Of a stretch of DNA of 64,000 nt, positions 51,175 through 61,374 are shown in pieces. Positions within the stretch are counted from its first letter, which is position 1. Each line of letters starts with the position of its first letter. The stretch is from Sepioteuthis lessoniana (Eukaryota; Mollusca; Cephalopoda; Myopsida; Loliginidae), in the NCBI GenBank assembly GCA_963585895.1, contig OY757921.1, forward strand, positions 87,585,807 through 87,649,806, in the 5' to 3' direction. Both the position numbers and the translations under genes were made by a program. The notes below the pieces were generated by a model that saw only the letters and a list, made by a program, of their open reading frames with translations, did not search any database and was not told the origin of the DNA.

Positions 51175-52352
51175 ATATTTTTTGTTAGTCCACAGTTAAA
51201 CAGTTTCAAGTATTGCTATGTAACACTATATGATTCTATTTAATAGAAATCATTTATTTGTCTAAATTTCAGAGATGAAGCTTGATAATTGTCATTACTT
51301 AGAATATTCGGACCTACCCAAATAAAGGATTTCGTCGAAATTCTGTGTGGACTCCTGACTTTGTCATGAAACACCTGAAGAAAGCCGAAGAATATATCGG
51401 CCAAATGTTGCGAATATAGCAGTAAAGATAACACCAATAGTCCGAATATTCTGAGTGATATCAGTCATTGTTTTGCACTCCGTTAAATGGTTCCTCGTAT
51501 TGCCATTGTTTTCACACAGTTAAATGGTTTTAAGTATTGCAATCTAACACTAATAGTCCTATTTGCTCACAGTTAAATGGTTGTAAGTATTGCTATTTAA
51601 CGCAAATAGTCCTATTTGCACACAGTTACATGGTTTTAAATTTTGCTATTTAACACTAATAGTTCTAATTGCTCACAGTTAAATGGTTTTAAGTATTGCT
51701 ATTTAACACTAATAGTCCTATTAGCACACAGTTAAATAGTTTTAAGGATTGCTATCTAACACTAACAGTTGTATATGCACACAGTTAAATGGTTTTAAGT
51801 ATTGCTATCGAACACAAATAGTTCTATTTGCACAGAGTTTAATGATTTTATGTATTTCTATCTAACACTAATAGTTCTATTTACACACAGTTAGATCGTT
51901 TTAAGTATTGCTATCTAACACTAATAGTTCTAATTGCTCACAGTTTAATGGTTTTAAGTATTGCTATATAACACTAATAGTTCTATCTGCACACGGTAAA
52001 ATGGTTTAAAATATTGATATCTCAATACACATTGACTCAATTATTGCTATTGAAAGTAAATAATTCAATATTATTTTTTGGTTTGTACACATAAATACTT
52101 TTAAGTATAATGAATGATAAAATATCTTTAATTGATCCATAGATTGAGCCCTAACATGTACTATTACTTCGTGTCATAGTGGACCTGAGAGTAACGACAA
52201 TAAAGGAATGCACCTCATTTTCCAAAGCTCTAGGACTGGAGCCTCACCATTAGATTGTTTTATGTCATATCCGGGACACTTGCTGTGGGAGACTTATTAC
52301 TTTGCCGAGATTTTGTCGGCGTATTCTACAACCCCAACAGACTGGGCCCTAG
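51175..52352 (-). repeat. CR with long 53-bp array and A domain
   Basis: About 11 tandem units 'cacagttaaatggttttaag' plus 'tattgctatctaacactaat' plus 'agttctatttgca', spaced exactly 53 bp where checked (51621, 51674, 51727). The A domain is at 52130-52350 (gatccatagattgagcccta to caacagactgggc). Element J has inserted near its start. Confidence 0.8.
51247..51475. repeat. foldback element J, second copy
   Basis: 'aatttcagagatgaagcttg' and 'cattacttagaatattcgga' at the left are inverted at the right as 'gtccgaatattctgagtgat'. It shares 'aaacacctgaagaaagccga' and 'atatatcggcca' with 23826-24300. It interrupts the 53-bp array. Confidence 0.7.
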
Positions 52353-52354
52353 CA

Positions 52355-52680
52355 ATCTTGAGTCGATAAAGGGAAGATCTCTTCTTTGACAAGTCACAGT
52401 CCATCCCGTTTTACACAAGAATCTTCTTTTTTTTTTACCTCCGAAGTGTTTTCATAGATTCGGATAAAGCTGAGTGTTATATCTTATCTTTCCATTTCCA
52501 AATGTTTTTTACGTTTTTTTTTAATCTGAATGACCGATCTCTTTAAAAAGAATACATTTAGGTTATTTGATGATTCAGTAAACAGCTAAGCCGCTATAAC
52601 TGATCGTATCTCCACAACTTCACCTATCACAACCAAAAGTTATTCTTATATGATAAAAAAATAATCTAAAAAATAAGTAC
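52355..52680. other. no recognised feature
   Basis: AT-rich; nothing recognised. Confidence 0.45.
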
Positions 52681-52689
52681 GTACATTTT

Positions 52690-52905
52690 TCGCAACGGTT
52701 ATCGTCGCAGGAAATAGAGTCAATGACTCAAGTTCAAATCCTGGGGGATGATGCTTGCGTTTCACTTCATACTAACGCCTTCGTTAAAAACATTTTTTTT
52801 GTTCTCTCCACCACTATAGGTAAATAGCAGAGCAGATTGGATACTTTAGTCCTGGCTGGGTAACGAATCTTGAAGAAAGAAAACTTCTGAAATTTAGGTC
52901 TGCCG
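52690..52905 (+). repeat. SINE-1, degraded
   Basis: Head 'ttcgcaacggttatcgtcgc', B box 'actcaagttcaaatcctggg', centre 'taacgccttcgttaaaaaca', 'ctataggtaaatagcagagc', 'gcagattggatactttagtc'. Confidence 0.7.
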
Positions 52906-53438
52906 GTTGCTAAATGGCAGACCTTTTTTTTAAATAGCCAAATTTTCGTGTGACCGTTTTTCGCATTTACAATGAGTTCTCTTGATTGACGTTTATTTGT
53001 CGAATACCAAGCTAGAAAAAGGGGTCACTAGTGGTGGAATGCGGTTATTGCATTCATCCAGTTAGGAATTTATGGTCATGCTTATAGCCAGTTTCCAAAT
53101 GACGAAAATGATTTTTTTTTAAATACTATGAAAATCTTTCCAAACGACAACGTTTCAACAAAGGAAGAAAAATTGGGAAAACAGCATCTAACAGCATTTT
53201 AAGACGCAGAGCTCAGAATACCAGAAAATTTTATGGTCATAGTTACGCAGAGGGCATCTATAAAGTGAATCGCATAATCCTTTGAGGCTTGGAAATAAAA
53301 TTAAAAAAAGATTTACATCTGTATTGAAATGTTAACAATAAGGATGTTTGGTGAATGGAAAAAGAAAGTAGGAGAAAAAATGAGGTGGGGTGGAAGATGA
53401 GACTCGATAATCTAAATAAATCTTTAAAATTTTGATTG
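52906..53438. other. no recognised feature
   Basis: No coding or repeat match seen. Confidence 0.45.
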
Positions 53439-53440
53439 GT

Positions 53441-54100
53441 TTGGTTTGGTTTTATGGCATATCAACTTTTGTAGGTTATTTAATGCCAAATCCATTTTTG
53501 TGTAAATCATCATCATCATCAAGTCGTGCTACCAGCACGAATATCCCTGACCCTCTCTCGACATTTCTCCCTATCGTTCATCGCTTTTGGCAGGTCTTCA
53601 GGGTTGCATCCCGTATCCTCACATAACGGCTGTATGTATGTTCGAGCAGGTCGTCCTGCTTTTGCTTTGCCATATTCGGGGGTCCATAGGAGTACATCAC
53701 TGATGAGTTCGTCCTTATGTAAATAATCAGTTCTATTTCAAACAACTCAGTTTATCATGAGTAGTCAGTTTGTCAAGAACATTTCTATTTCAAACTAATC
53801 AGTGTATTCAAGCAGTTATATATAACAATTCAGTTTAATGTAAGTACAGATTCAATATCAAAAACAGTTCAATTTCAAATAATTCAGTTTAGCATATGCA
53901 CGCAGTTTAAATGTAAGTAGATTTAATTGTGATAAACATTTCTCTTTCTAGCTATTCAGTTTAGTCAAGCAGTTCTAATTTAGCTTATTCAGTTTAGTAT
54001 AAGGACAGATTTTGTTTACACACAGTTAAATGTCAAAACAGTTCTATGTTAAACAATTCAGTTTAGTGTAAATACAGTTCCAATGAACATTTTTGATTAA
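53441..54100 (-). repeat. CR, truncated, carrying an RTE-A fragment
   Basis: Tail 53443-53500 (tggttttatggcatatcaac, gtaggttatttaatgccaaa), RTE-A insertion, then array 53725-54090 (tcagttctatttcaaacaac type). No A domain follows. Confidence 0.75.
53518..53717 (-). mobile_element. RTE-A 200-bp 3' fragment with 7-bp TSD
   Basis: Duplications tgtaaat at 53511-53517 and 53718-53724. Starts catcatcatcatcaag (reversed tail), then the antisense C-terminus to 'gatgagttcgtcctta'. It has inserted into a CR between tail and array. Confidence 0.85.
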
Positions 54101-54540
54101 AACTTTATTCTTAACCAAAAGCTGGCATGATAGAATCTAAACAATAGTTTGGAAAAGACTGTGTGCCGTATTTTTTATGAGGTTTTAAACACAACAGAGT
54201 ATTCCAGTGTCCCATTAGTAATATCATAATTATACCTTTTACGAGTATATTATAAGGAGGGAGACCCCATACAGGCCGTTGCGGTGGGGTGGGGGCAAAA
54301 TTAGGAATATTCTAGTATGATAATAAACGACTCTACTATAAAACCAGATGAATTTCAATGCTAAAAAATTAGGAACAAAATAAGAAGATCGACACAAAAC
54401 GCTAAATTTACTCAATGTGGCCACCATTTTTTAATAGTTATTGTATCATCATGTTTTCGAAACGATTTGCGAGCTTTCAAAAGAAATTATTCAGACATCT
54501 TATTTTATTTCTCCTCAATAGTAGTCTTAAGCGAACCAAT
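54100..54540. other. no recognised feature
   Basis: AT-rich; nothing recognised. Confidence 0.45.
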
Positions 54541-54544
54541 ATTT

Positions 54545-54770
54545 GAATGGGAGACTGTTTGCATTTCACAATGCTAATGCTCTTGAAAAATGTATGAATC
54601 TAATTATTCTCCTTCACTTTATGGGTAAATAGTAGGACAGACTATGCTCTTGAACTTAGTATGGCAACCAGTATAGAAAAAGGAAAACTGAATTCAAATG
54701 TGTTAAACTCCGGTAAAATTTGACTTTGTGTCACCGCATACTTCTCCTACAGAGAAGTTGGTAACTATGC
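54545..54770 (+). repeat. SINE-1, 5'-decayed
   Basis: 'tgcatttcacaatgctaatg', 'ttctccttcactttatgggt', 'aaatagtaggacagactatg' and 'gactttgtgtcaccgcatac'. (TA)n/(TG)n follows at 54770-54812. Confidence 0.7.
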
Positions 54771-54812
<42 letters not shown>

Positions 54813-54829
54813 TTTAATGTTGATGTGTC

Positions 54830-54919
54830 CTGGTTACTACATTAAATTGCGTGTGATGGTATTGCTGCACTCTTGGAGTATGAAGAATATGGAATACCCC
54901 TTCGTTGCCATTGCTCTTA
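54830..54919 (+). repeat. older CR A-domain piece
   Basis: 'gcactcttggagtatgaaga', 'atggaataccccttcgttgc' and 'cattgctctta' are A-domain sequence. The next CR is inserted into it. Confidence 0.6.
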
Positions 54920-55540
54920 CTTGCCCAGTCGGCTGCGGCTATAGAATACAACGACTTCACCTCTGCAGAGAGGTAAGACCTCCCCTAATGAGTGTCCGGG
55001 ATATGACACTAAATCATCTGATGGTGAGGTTACAGAGATTCTGGAACTTTGGGGAATAGGGAACGCCTCTTCATCACCATCGCTCCCAGGTCCGCTCTGG
55101 CTCAGAGAGGTAGCACCTGATAGGACTCTATCTATGGGTAAAAAAGAACTAAACAGTGTACTTATGCTAAACTGAACTACTTGAAATAGAACTGTTTTGA
55201 TGTTTAAACTGCATATTTATGCTAAACTGAATTGTTGAAATAGAACTATTTTGACATGTAAACTGTGTACTTATTCTAAATTGAATTGGTGAAATAGAAC
55301 TGTTATGACATTTAACTGTATGCGGACAAAAACTATATTTATACAAAACTTAATTGTTTAGATTAGAACTGTTTAACGTAACTGAATAGCTTGAAATAGA
55401 AATGTTTTGACAATTAAACTGTGTACTTATGCTAAACTGAATTGTTTGAGAGAGAACTGATTATTTGTATAAAATGAGTTCGGTATTAAATAACCTACAA
55501 AGATTGATATGCCATAAAACCCAAACAACCAACTAACCAA
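54920..55540 (+). mobile_element. composite retroposon CR with 12-bp TSD
   Basis: Exact duplications ccattgctctta at 54908-54919 and 55541-55552. Sense order: A domain 54922-55145 (gcccagtcggctgcggctat to ctatctatgggtaaaaaaga), array 55146-55460 (taaactgaattgttgaaata type), tail 55475-55525 (ggtattaaataacctacaaa, gattgatatgccataaaacc). It ends caaacaaccaactaaccaa. Confidence 0.9.
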
Positions 55541-55552
55541 CCATTGCTCTTA

Positions 55553-55975
55553 TGTTCACTCAGAGCTCGGAGTGTTAGGGTCCCATCACAATCATCAGAA
55601 CCTTAAGCAGGCTTATGTGGCGGAGAAAACGAGATTGTTCATACTTCAGTATACTCATCAAGCGTTCAATACTTTTATAGTTCTTGTCAAAGGAAGAACA
55701 GCCAGTTTTAAATGTATCTTTTCATTGCAAGAACTTCCCAACCCAGAATATAAAATTTTCAGGGATTTGAGATTATTCTTAATGTTATTTTTAAAGCGAT
55801 TCTATGGCTAGGGTTGAAGACGCTAACTATGCAGCAGTTCAACATATAACTAGCATCTAACGAGCCTTTGGTTATCTCTACAAAAATATGTTCAGCCCTA
55901 TTCATTTGATTTTCCACGATCAGCGATTTTCGGGCATGTTAAAAATTTATATATATATATATATATATGTATCTG
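55553..55975. other. unassigned; one 79-aa frame
   Basis: A plus frame at 55572-55811 has no recognised domain or splice support. (TA)n at 55949-55970. Confidence 0.4.
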
Positions 55976-55979
55976 TATA

Positions 55980-56216
55980 CCAACCCCACCTTACGGCAGG
56001 ATATAACAGAAGTCCACTTTTTAAGCGGCATTTAACAAATCTGAATTCAGAGTTTTCCTTCGCCTAGTCTGGTTGCCTAACCAAGGCTAAAGAACCCTGT
56101 CTGCCCTTCTACTTAACCATAGCTTGAGAAAGAACAATTGAATTCATACCTTTCCCAAAGGCTTTTGTAGAATGGGAAATGTAATCAGTCACGCCCTGGA
56201 TTTGAACTCATATCGC

Positions 56217-56222
<6 letters not shown>
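55980..56222 (-). repeat. SINE-1
   Basis: Antisense: 'caggatataacagaagtcca', 'gcatttaacaaatctgaatt', 'tctggttgcctaaccaaggc', 'catacctttcccaaaggct', B box 'cctggatttgaactcatatc'. The A-box end is replaced by (TA)n. Confidence 0.8.
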
Positions 56223-56305
<83 letters not shown>

Positions 56306-56306
56306 A
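56223..56306. repeat. (TA)n-(TG)n compound microsatellite
   Basis: (TA)n 56225-56256, then catg and (TG)n 56260-56304. Confidence 0.95.
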
Positions 56307-56880
56307 TATATACACATGTATTTCAAAAAAATGTCCATTGTTCTAATGTAGTTTGTTTTACGATATTAATATTTTAAAGACCTCACATCACAGAGAAAAT
56401 ATTGTGAGGATTTTCCCCTGATGCTCTCAAAAATATCAGTTCTTTTTTTTTCCTAATTCGGATATTGGCATAAAAATAATAACTCTTTTAATCACCAGTG
56501 TAAGATTCCAAGAATATGTTAAAGAGATTAGTGAACATGTGGGGATTTTTTGAAATGTACTTATAAAAGTTTGTTAATATTTCTTTAATCATCCTCGGTA
56601 TCTATATATAAATCTTTTTTCTCATCTCATTCAAAATATTTTCTTCAAATATGTCGTTTTTTCAAAGGTCATTACATGTTATTGCTCAATTTGTTTTTAT
56701 ATTTCGTATGTTTTTTTTCAATATACATTAAGTTAGCAATCAATACTTTCCTAGAAATGAGCAGAACTTAAAAATAATATTATCTACAGTAAATCGCATA
56801 TGGTGAGCAATCTTGTCTTACTTGATATAATTCCCATAACTAAGAAGCATGCTACGTCAAGCAGATGAAATTAGTTGAAA
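56307..56880. other. no recognised feature
   Basis: AT-rich, intron-like; nothing recognised. Confidence 0.45.
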
Positions 56881-56952
56881 AACCCATTTGGCAAATGCCT
56901 TGCTCTCTAAAAAGCCTCCAAAACGACGTTAACTAAACTTTTACTCTTACAG

Positions 56953-57002
56953 ACATCTTCAAGAAAGTTGCCGAATATGAAAAGCAAAAATACGATGAAG
57001 AG
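56953..57002 (+). CDS. candidate host exon (unidentified protein)
   Basis: A good 3' splice site (actaaacttttactcttacag) precedes a frame reading IFKKVAEYEKQKYDEE. A donor-like GAG|GTGATG follows at 57002/57003. If unspliced, the frame goes on VMIDTWLQNMPHGWKIINGA and into the lysine-rich translation of the GAAA tract. Composition (charged, E/K/Y/D-rich, with W and C-terminal NMPHGW) looks protein-like, unlike neighbouring repeat translations. I do not recognise the family. The exon could be as short as 50 nt, entering at phase 2 and leaving at a codon boundary. It is the only plausible host coding sequence I found and remains unproven. Confidence 0.4.
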
Positions 57003-57064
57003 GTGATGATAGACACGTGGTTACAAAATATGCCACATGGTTGGAAAATTATAAATGGAGCTAA

Positions 57065-57069
57065 AATAA

Positions 57070-57102
<33 letters not shown>

Positions 57103-57136
57103 GGAGTCAAAAAAGAAAGAAAAATCATTATATCAT

Positions 57137-57183
<47 letters not shown>

Positions 57184-57235
57184 AGCATTCGTAGAATGAA
57201 GGAAGCATGGAGAGAATGAAAGAAAGAAAAAAGAA
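57065..57235. repeat. (GAAA)n tracts
   Basis: GAAA runs at 57069-57100 and 57139-57183, with the first copy of 'gcattcgtagaatgaa' at 57185. Confidence 0.95.
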
Positions 57236-57790
57236 AGTCTTATGGTCAGGGGTAGGTTCAAATGATGACACGACACAGAAATAAGTGATAAGAAATATAT
57301 TGAGGGCAAATAGTACATACACAAAACGATAGCTGTAAGAAACCCCTCCACAGCTTAACAATCAGGAATATTACCGCTCTTGATACTGCGGTATTTGTTC
57401 CACGCCCCACTGAACGTGAAAGTGTGGCACAAGGCCTTTTTTTTGGTGGTCCAAGCGCAGAGCCGGAGCCCACACGCGCCCGGCATTTCCCAAAAAGGCC
57501 TACGGCCCCCTCAGCATTCCCCTCAGGCGCCAGGCAATACCCCCTCCGTAAGGGGTAAAAGCCTTGGGGGATGACCCCCTGAGGCTGTAGGAAATCTCCA
57601 GCTGCCGATACACACTTGGCCAGACCGTGCCACAGCCAGCACGGGCGGCCGAAGTGTGACCCAACAACTGGAGTGGTGCAGAGTTATTACAGCCGCCGCT
57701 CTTGCTGTGGCTGAGACTACGGCTGCGCAGAAGAGAGCTCAGTTGGTATATGTCACATGAGGACTAGTCCATCACGAGGGAACACCCCAA
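57236..57790 (-). mobile_element. LTR-N-like unit splitting the GAAA array
   Basis: A 555-bp GC-rich unit between GAAA tracts. Minus begins TGTTGGGGTGTTCCCTCG and matches 19930-20370: gggtcacacttcggccgc, gcctcagggggtcatcccc, attgcctggcgcctgagg, ccttgtgccacac. Its other end (…cctgaccataaga) does not show CA, so 'LTR' is likely but unproven. Confidence 0.6.
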
Positions 57791-57922
57791 CAGAAAGAAA
57801 GAAAGAAAGAAAGAAAGCATTCGTAGAATGAAGACAGTATAAAAGTAAAAAAAAAACAAGAAAGAAAGAAAGAAAGAAAGAAAGCATTCGTAGAATGAAG
57901 AAAGCATAGAAAGAAAAAAAAC

Positions 57923-57958
<36 letters not shown>

Positions 57959-58500
57959 CAGCATTCGTAGAATGAAGAAAGAAAGAAAGAAAGAAAGAAA
58001 GCATTCGTAGAATGAAGAAAGCATAAAAAGAAAAAAAACAAGAAATAAATAAATAAAGAAAGAAAGAAAGAAAGAAAGCATTCGTAGAATGAAGAAAGCA
58101 TAGAAAGAAAAAAGAAAGAAAGAAAGAAAGAAAGCATTCGTAGAATGAAGAAAGCATAAAAAGAAAAAAAAAACAAGAAAGAAAGAAAGAAAGAAAGCAT
58201 TCGTAGAATGAAGAAAACACAGAAAGAAAAAAAAAGAAAGAAAGAAAGAAAGAAAGCATTCGTAGAATGAAGAAAGCATAAAAAAAAAACAAGAAAGAAA
58301 GAAAAAAGAAAAAAAGAAGGAAAGAAAGAAAGCATTCGTAGAATGAAGAAAGTATAGAAAGAAAAAAACAAGAATGAAAGAAAGAAAGAAAGTAAGCATT
58401 CGTAGAATGAAGAAAATGCAGAAAGAAAAAAAAGAAAGAAAGAAAGAAAGCATTCGTAGAATGAAGAAAGCATAAAAAGAAAAAAAACAAGAAAGAATGA

Positions 58501-58531
<31 letters not shown>

Positions 58532-58740
58532 CATTCGTAGAATGAAGAAAGCATAGAAAGTAAAAAAAAAAAAAAGAAAGAAAGAAAGAAAGAAAGAAAT
58601 TAAGCATTCGTAGAATGAAGAAAGCATAAAAAGAAAAAAAAACAAGAAAGAAAGAAAGAAAGAAAGCATTCGTAGAATGAAGAAAGCATAAAAAGAAAAG
58701 AAAAACAAGAAAGAAAGAAAAAAGAAAAAAAGAAAGAAAG
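57791..58740. repeat. compound minisatellite, GAAA plus 'gcattcgtagaatgaa'
   Basis: 14 copies of 'gcattcgtagaatgaagaaa' (57817 to 58667) separated by variable GAAA, AAAAC and 'catagaaag' blocks, spaced 40-75 bp. The minus strand gives long Phe/Ser/Leu frames (331, 314 and 260 aa in three overlapping frames), which are translations of the repeat. Confidence 0.95.
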
Positions 58741-59025
58741 CATGTCATGAAAACCTTGGAAGAAAGATAAACAAAAAGAGGTAAAATAAGAGAAAGAATA
58801 AAAGAAAGAAAAAAGAAAGAAAGAAATTATAAAAAAAAAACAACTTAGAAAGAAAGCGAGGAAATAAATTATAAAACGAATGTCAAAAAATGTTGAAAGA
58901 AAGTAAATAGAAAAAAATATAAAGAATAACATAAAGTTTTCAAGTTTCTTGGAACAAATGTGATGCCCGATTCTAGAGTATATTTTATAGATGAAAAAAA
59001 TTTTGCCAATAGAAAAATTTAATTA
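58741..59025. other. A-rich decayed edge of the minisatellite
   Basis: 'agaaagaaaaaagaaagaaa' type sequence to about 58930, then unassigned. Confidence 0.6.
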
Positions 59026-59029
59026 TTAA

Positions 59030-59600
59030 CATAACCTTCATTGTTTCCAAGAACTTTATTCCATCTGTCAACAAGTTAACAGATGCCACTATTATAAAAT
59101 TCTTTAGGTTTTCGTGCTAAATATGAGACATCCTCGTATTCAGTCTCTTCTCTTGATATCAACCTAAGACGATCCAAATGATTCCTTTATTCCCTTAACG
59201 AGTGATAATTAAAAGGGGCAAGATCATGAGAATATGGTGGATGAAGCAATATTTCCCAACCGAGTTCAACTTAAATATCTTTAGTCACTTGAGTGTTGTG
59301 AGGATTGGCAATTTTGTGATGGATGATGACTCCATGTTGGTTGATTTATGAGGCAAGTCCTTCAGAATGAAAACTCAACTTCGAAAACGAGAAAACCATC
59401 TCTTCTAACATCTTCTTTCGTTCAATGTAGCATCCTCGTAAGGGTTCGAAAAAGAATTTTGTAGCTGTATTTTCATAGGCACCTTTATGAATCTCATATA
59501 GTAAAACGTGTCTATGTTGTTTAGTTGGGACCAAGATAGAAGCGAATATCGACGAAGATCGCAAACAATGTTTTTATAAACTGAAAAAGAATTAGAATTA
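59030..59600 (-). pseudogene. mariner (SETMAR-like type), decayed C-terminal half
   Basis: The minus strand reads GVIIHHKIANPHNTQVTKDI, then after a stop VELGWEILLHPPYSHDLAPF with NYHSLRE, then KPKEFYNSGIC and LVDRWNKVLGNNEGYVNN before a stop. This order (HHDNA-like region, 'lpHPPYSPDLAPtDYHlF', 'l..RW.kvi.nnG.Y') is the catalytic C-terminus of Mos1/SETMAR-type mariners. The third-position D is replaced (APFNYH) and several stops are present. It differs in type from the GVQW3-like copies. Confidence 0.75.
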
Positions 59601-60036
59601 TTCATTGAATTATTTCATAAATGATATAAGCGGCAATACGTTAATAAAATCTGTCTAAAATATTCATCAACAAAATTGTATATAATATTCATGCTATTTT
59701 GATATCCTTTCTTACCAGTTTAAACTTCTAGTGTTAATTTTTCTTTCGAAAAAGCATTTATTCTAAGCTCTGTACTACTGCCAAATACTTTCACAGAAGA
59801 GCTTGTTACTGGCATGTCGTAATGTTCTACTAAAGCGAATGCAGTAGAGCTAGATTTTGGCTAAACCCTCTCCCATAACTAGATAATCATCAAGGGGGGG
59901 TATTTAAAAAGTGTGTATTATAAATATAGAGACGTTATTTATTGAGTCCATCGTAAATTTCTTTTTTTTTTTCAGAAAATTGTTTGTCTACATATAAGTC
60001 AGTGATCATTGCTGAGTAATGAAGAAAACATATCTC
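59600..60036. other. no recognised feature
   Basis: AT-rich; nothing recognised. Confidence 0.45.
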
Positions 60037-60280
60037 TTTTTATCTAAGAATTTCAAAAGAATCATTAACATTAAAATAATTCAGACAATTGAATCTCTTC
60101 GTCTTACCATTATAAAATTTTGACAGCTCCATTCTACGGCTTTCATCCGATGATACGTCTTTTTATCAATGAATTTGAAACGACTCATTAACATTGAAAT
60201 AATTCAAACAATTAAATCGCTTCGTTTTACCACAATAACATTTTAACCGATCCATTCTACGGCTTTCATCAGAAGCATTG
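60037..60280. repeat. tandem duplication, unit about 120 bp
   Basis: Two diverged copies of 'tcattaacattaaaataatt', 'aattgaatctcttcgtctta' and 'cattctacggctttcatc' at 60040-60157 and 60160-60277. Confidence 0.85.
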
Positions 60281-60895
60281 TACACATAGAAAAGGTCTCT
60301 TTTTTATCCAAGCCTTCCCAGAAACAAAGAATCGAAAACACTGATAAATGACATTCAGTCTTGTCTCTTTTACTGGTCTAGCAACAATGATGTCACCAGT
60401 TTCATTATTCTCTATGATCTAAGAAAAAAATGTTTAATAGGGTTAGAGACTTTACTTATCAATCAGTGTACGTATTGAGCTTCAGTAAATTTTTATACCA
60501 AAAGATTAATGTCTTCTGTTCTGGTATTGAATTGATTGAGTTCTGTGTGTATCATTTTATCTATTTCTGTATTTTATCGTGTTTTATATTTTAAGCTTTG
60601 AAATATAGAGAAAAATGTCTTTGCAAAAATATCTGCATTTTGCCAATGTTTCCTTTGGTTTATTTCGTGACACTGAGGCAAGTTATGCGCTTGCGTGATT
60701 ATAAAATTTATTGATAAATCCTTCATTGTTATCGTTTCCTTTCTTAAATGCTCTTTCTGAATCATATCCAGAAAAAAAAAAACTGAAAATAAACTTCAAT
60801 ATACGACCGCAAAACAGCAGAATATTTCTGCAATGTCCTGACAAACCTAAATAGATATGAAAATAACTTCTAATTTCTTACTAGAATTTTATTTG
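60281..60895. other. no recognised feature
   Basis: AT-rich; nothing recognised. Confidence 0.45.
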
Positions 60896-60903
60896 CTCTC
60901 TCT

Positions 60904-60934
<31 letters not shown>

Positions 60935-61045
60935 TTCTATCTTTCTTTCTCTCTCACTCTCTCTCTCTTTCCTTCTCTCACTCTCTCTCTTTCTTTCTCT
61001 CTCTCTCTCGCTCTATCTATCTATCTATCTATCTCTCTCTCTTCT
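60896..61045. repeat. (CT)n / (CTAT)n microsatellite
   Basis: An imperfect CT-rich tract with a ctatctatctatctatc block at 61013-61031. Confidence 0.95.
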
Positions 61046-61370
61046 GTCTAAACTTGGTGGCACGTAGACAAATTTCCATGCCAGTCTTTTCCCGCTTTTT
61101 TTCCTTGGACAGCGAACGGAAAACCAGAATGAATGCAAATGACGTTATTCATATAAGACAGAGGAAAATATGCTGACATATAGAGGTTTATTAAATCTAA
61201 TTTTGGTTGGAGGAATGCAAATAAAAGATATGAAACGGGGATAAAAAAAAAAAGAATTAAAATTACGGAAAGAAAGAAAAAAAGAATAAATGAATTAAAA
61301 CAAATAGAGGATTCTCATAAGGAAAACAATGAAAATGACAGGAAAATAATTGTTGATATAAACTTCATCA
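61046..61370. other. no recognised feature
   Basis: A-rich stretch 61235-61300; otherwise nothing. Confidence 0.45.
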
Positions 61371-61374
61371 TCTT

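Noticed and set aside
57753..58748. Long minus-strand frames of 331, 314 and 260 aa
   Set aside because: They are three overlapping frames of the same GAAA minisatellite; Phe/Ser/Leu repeats with no start context or domain.
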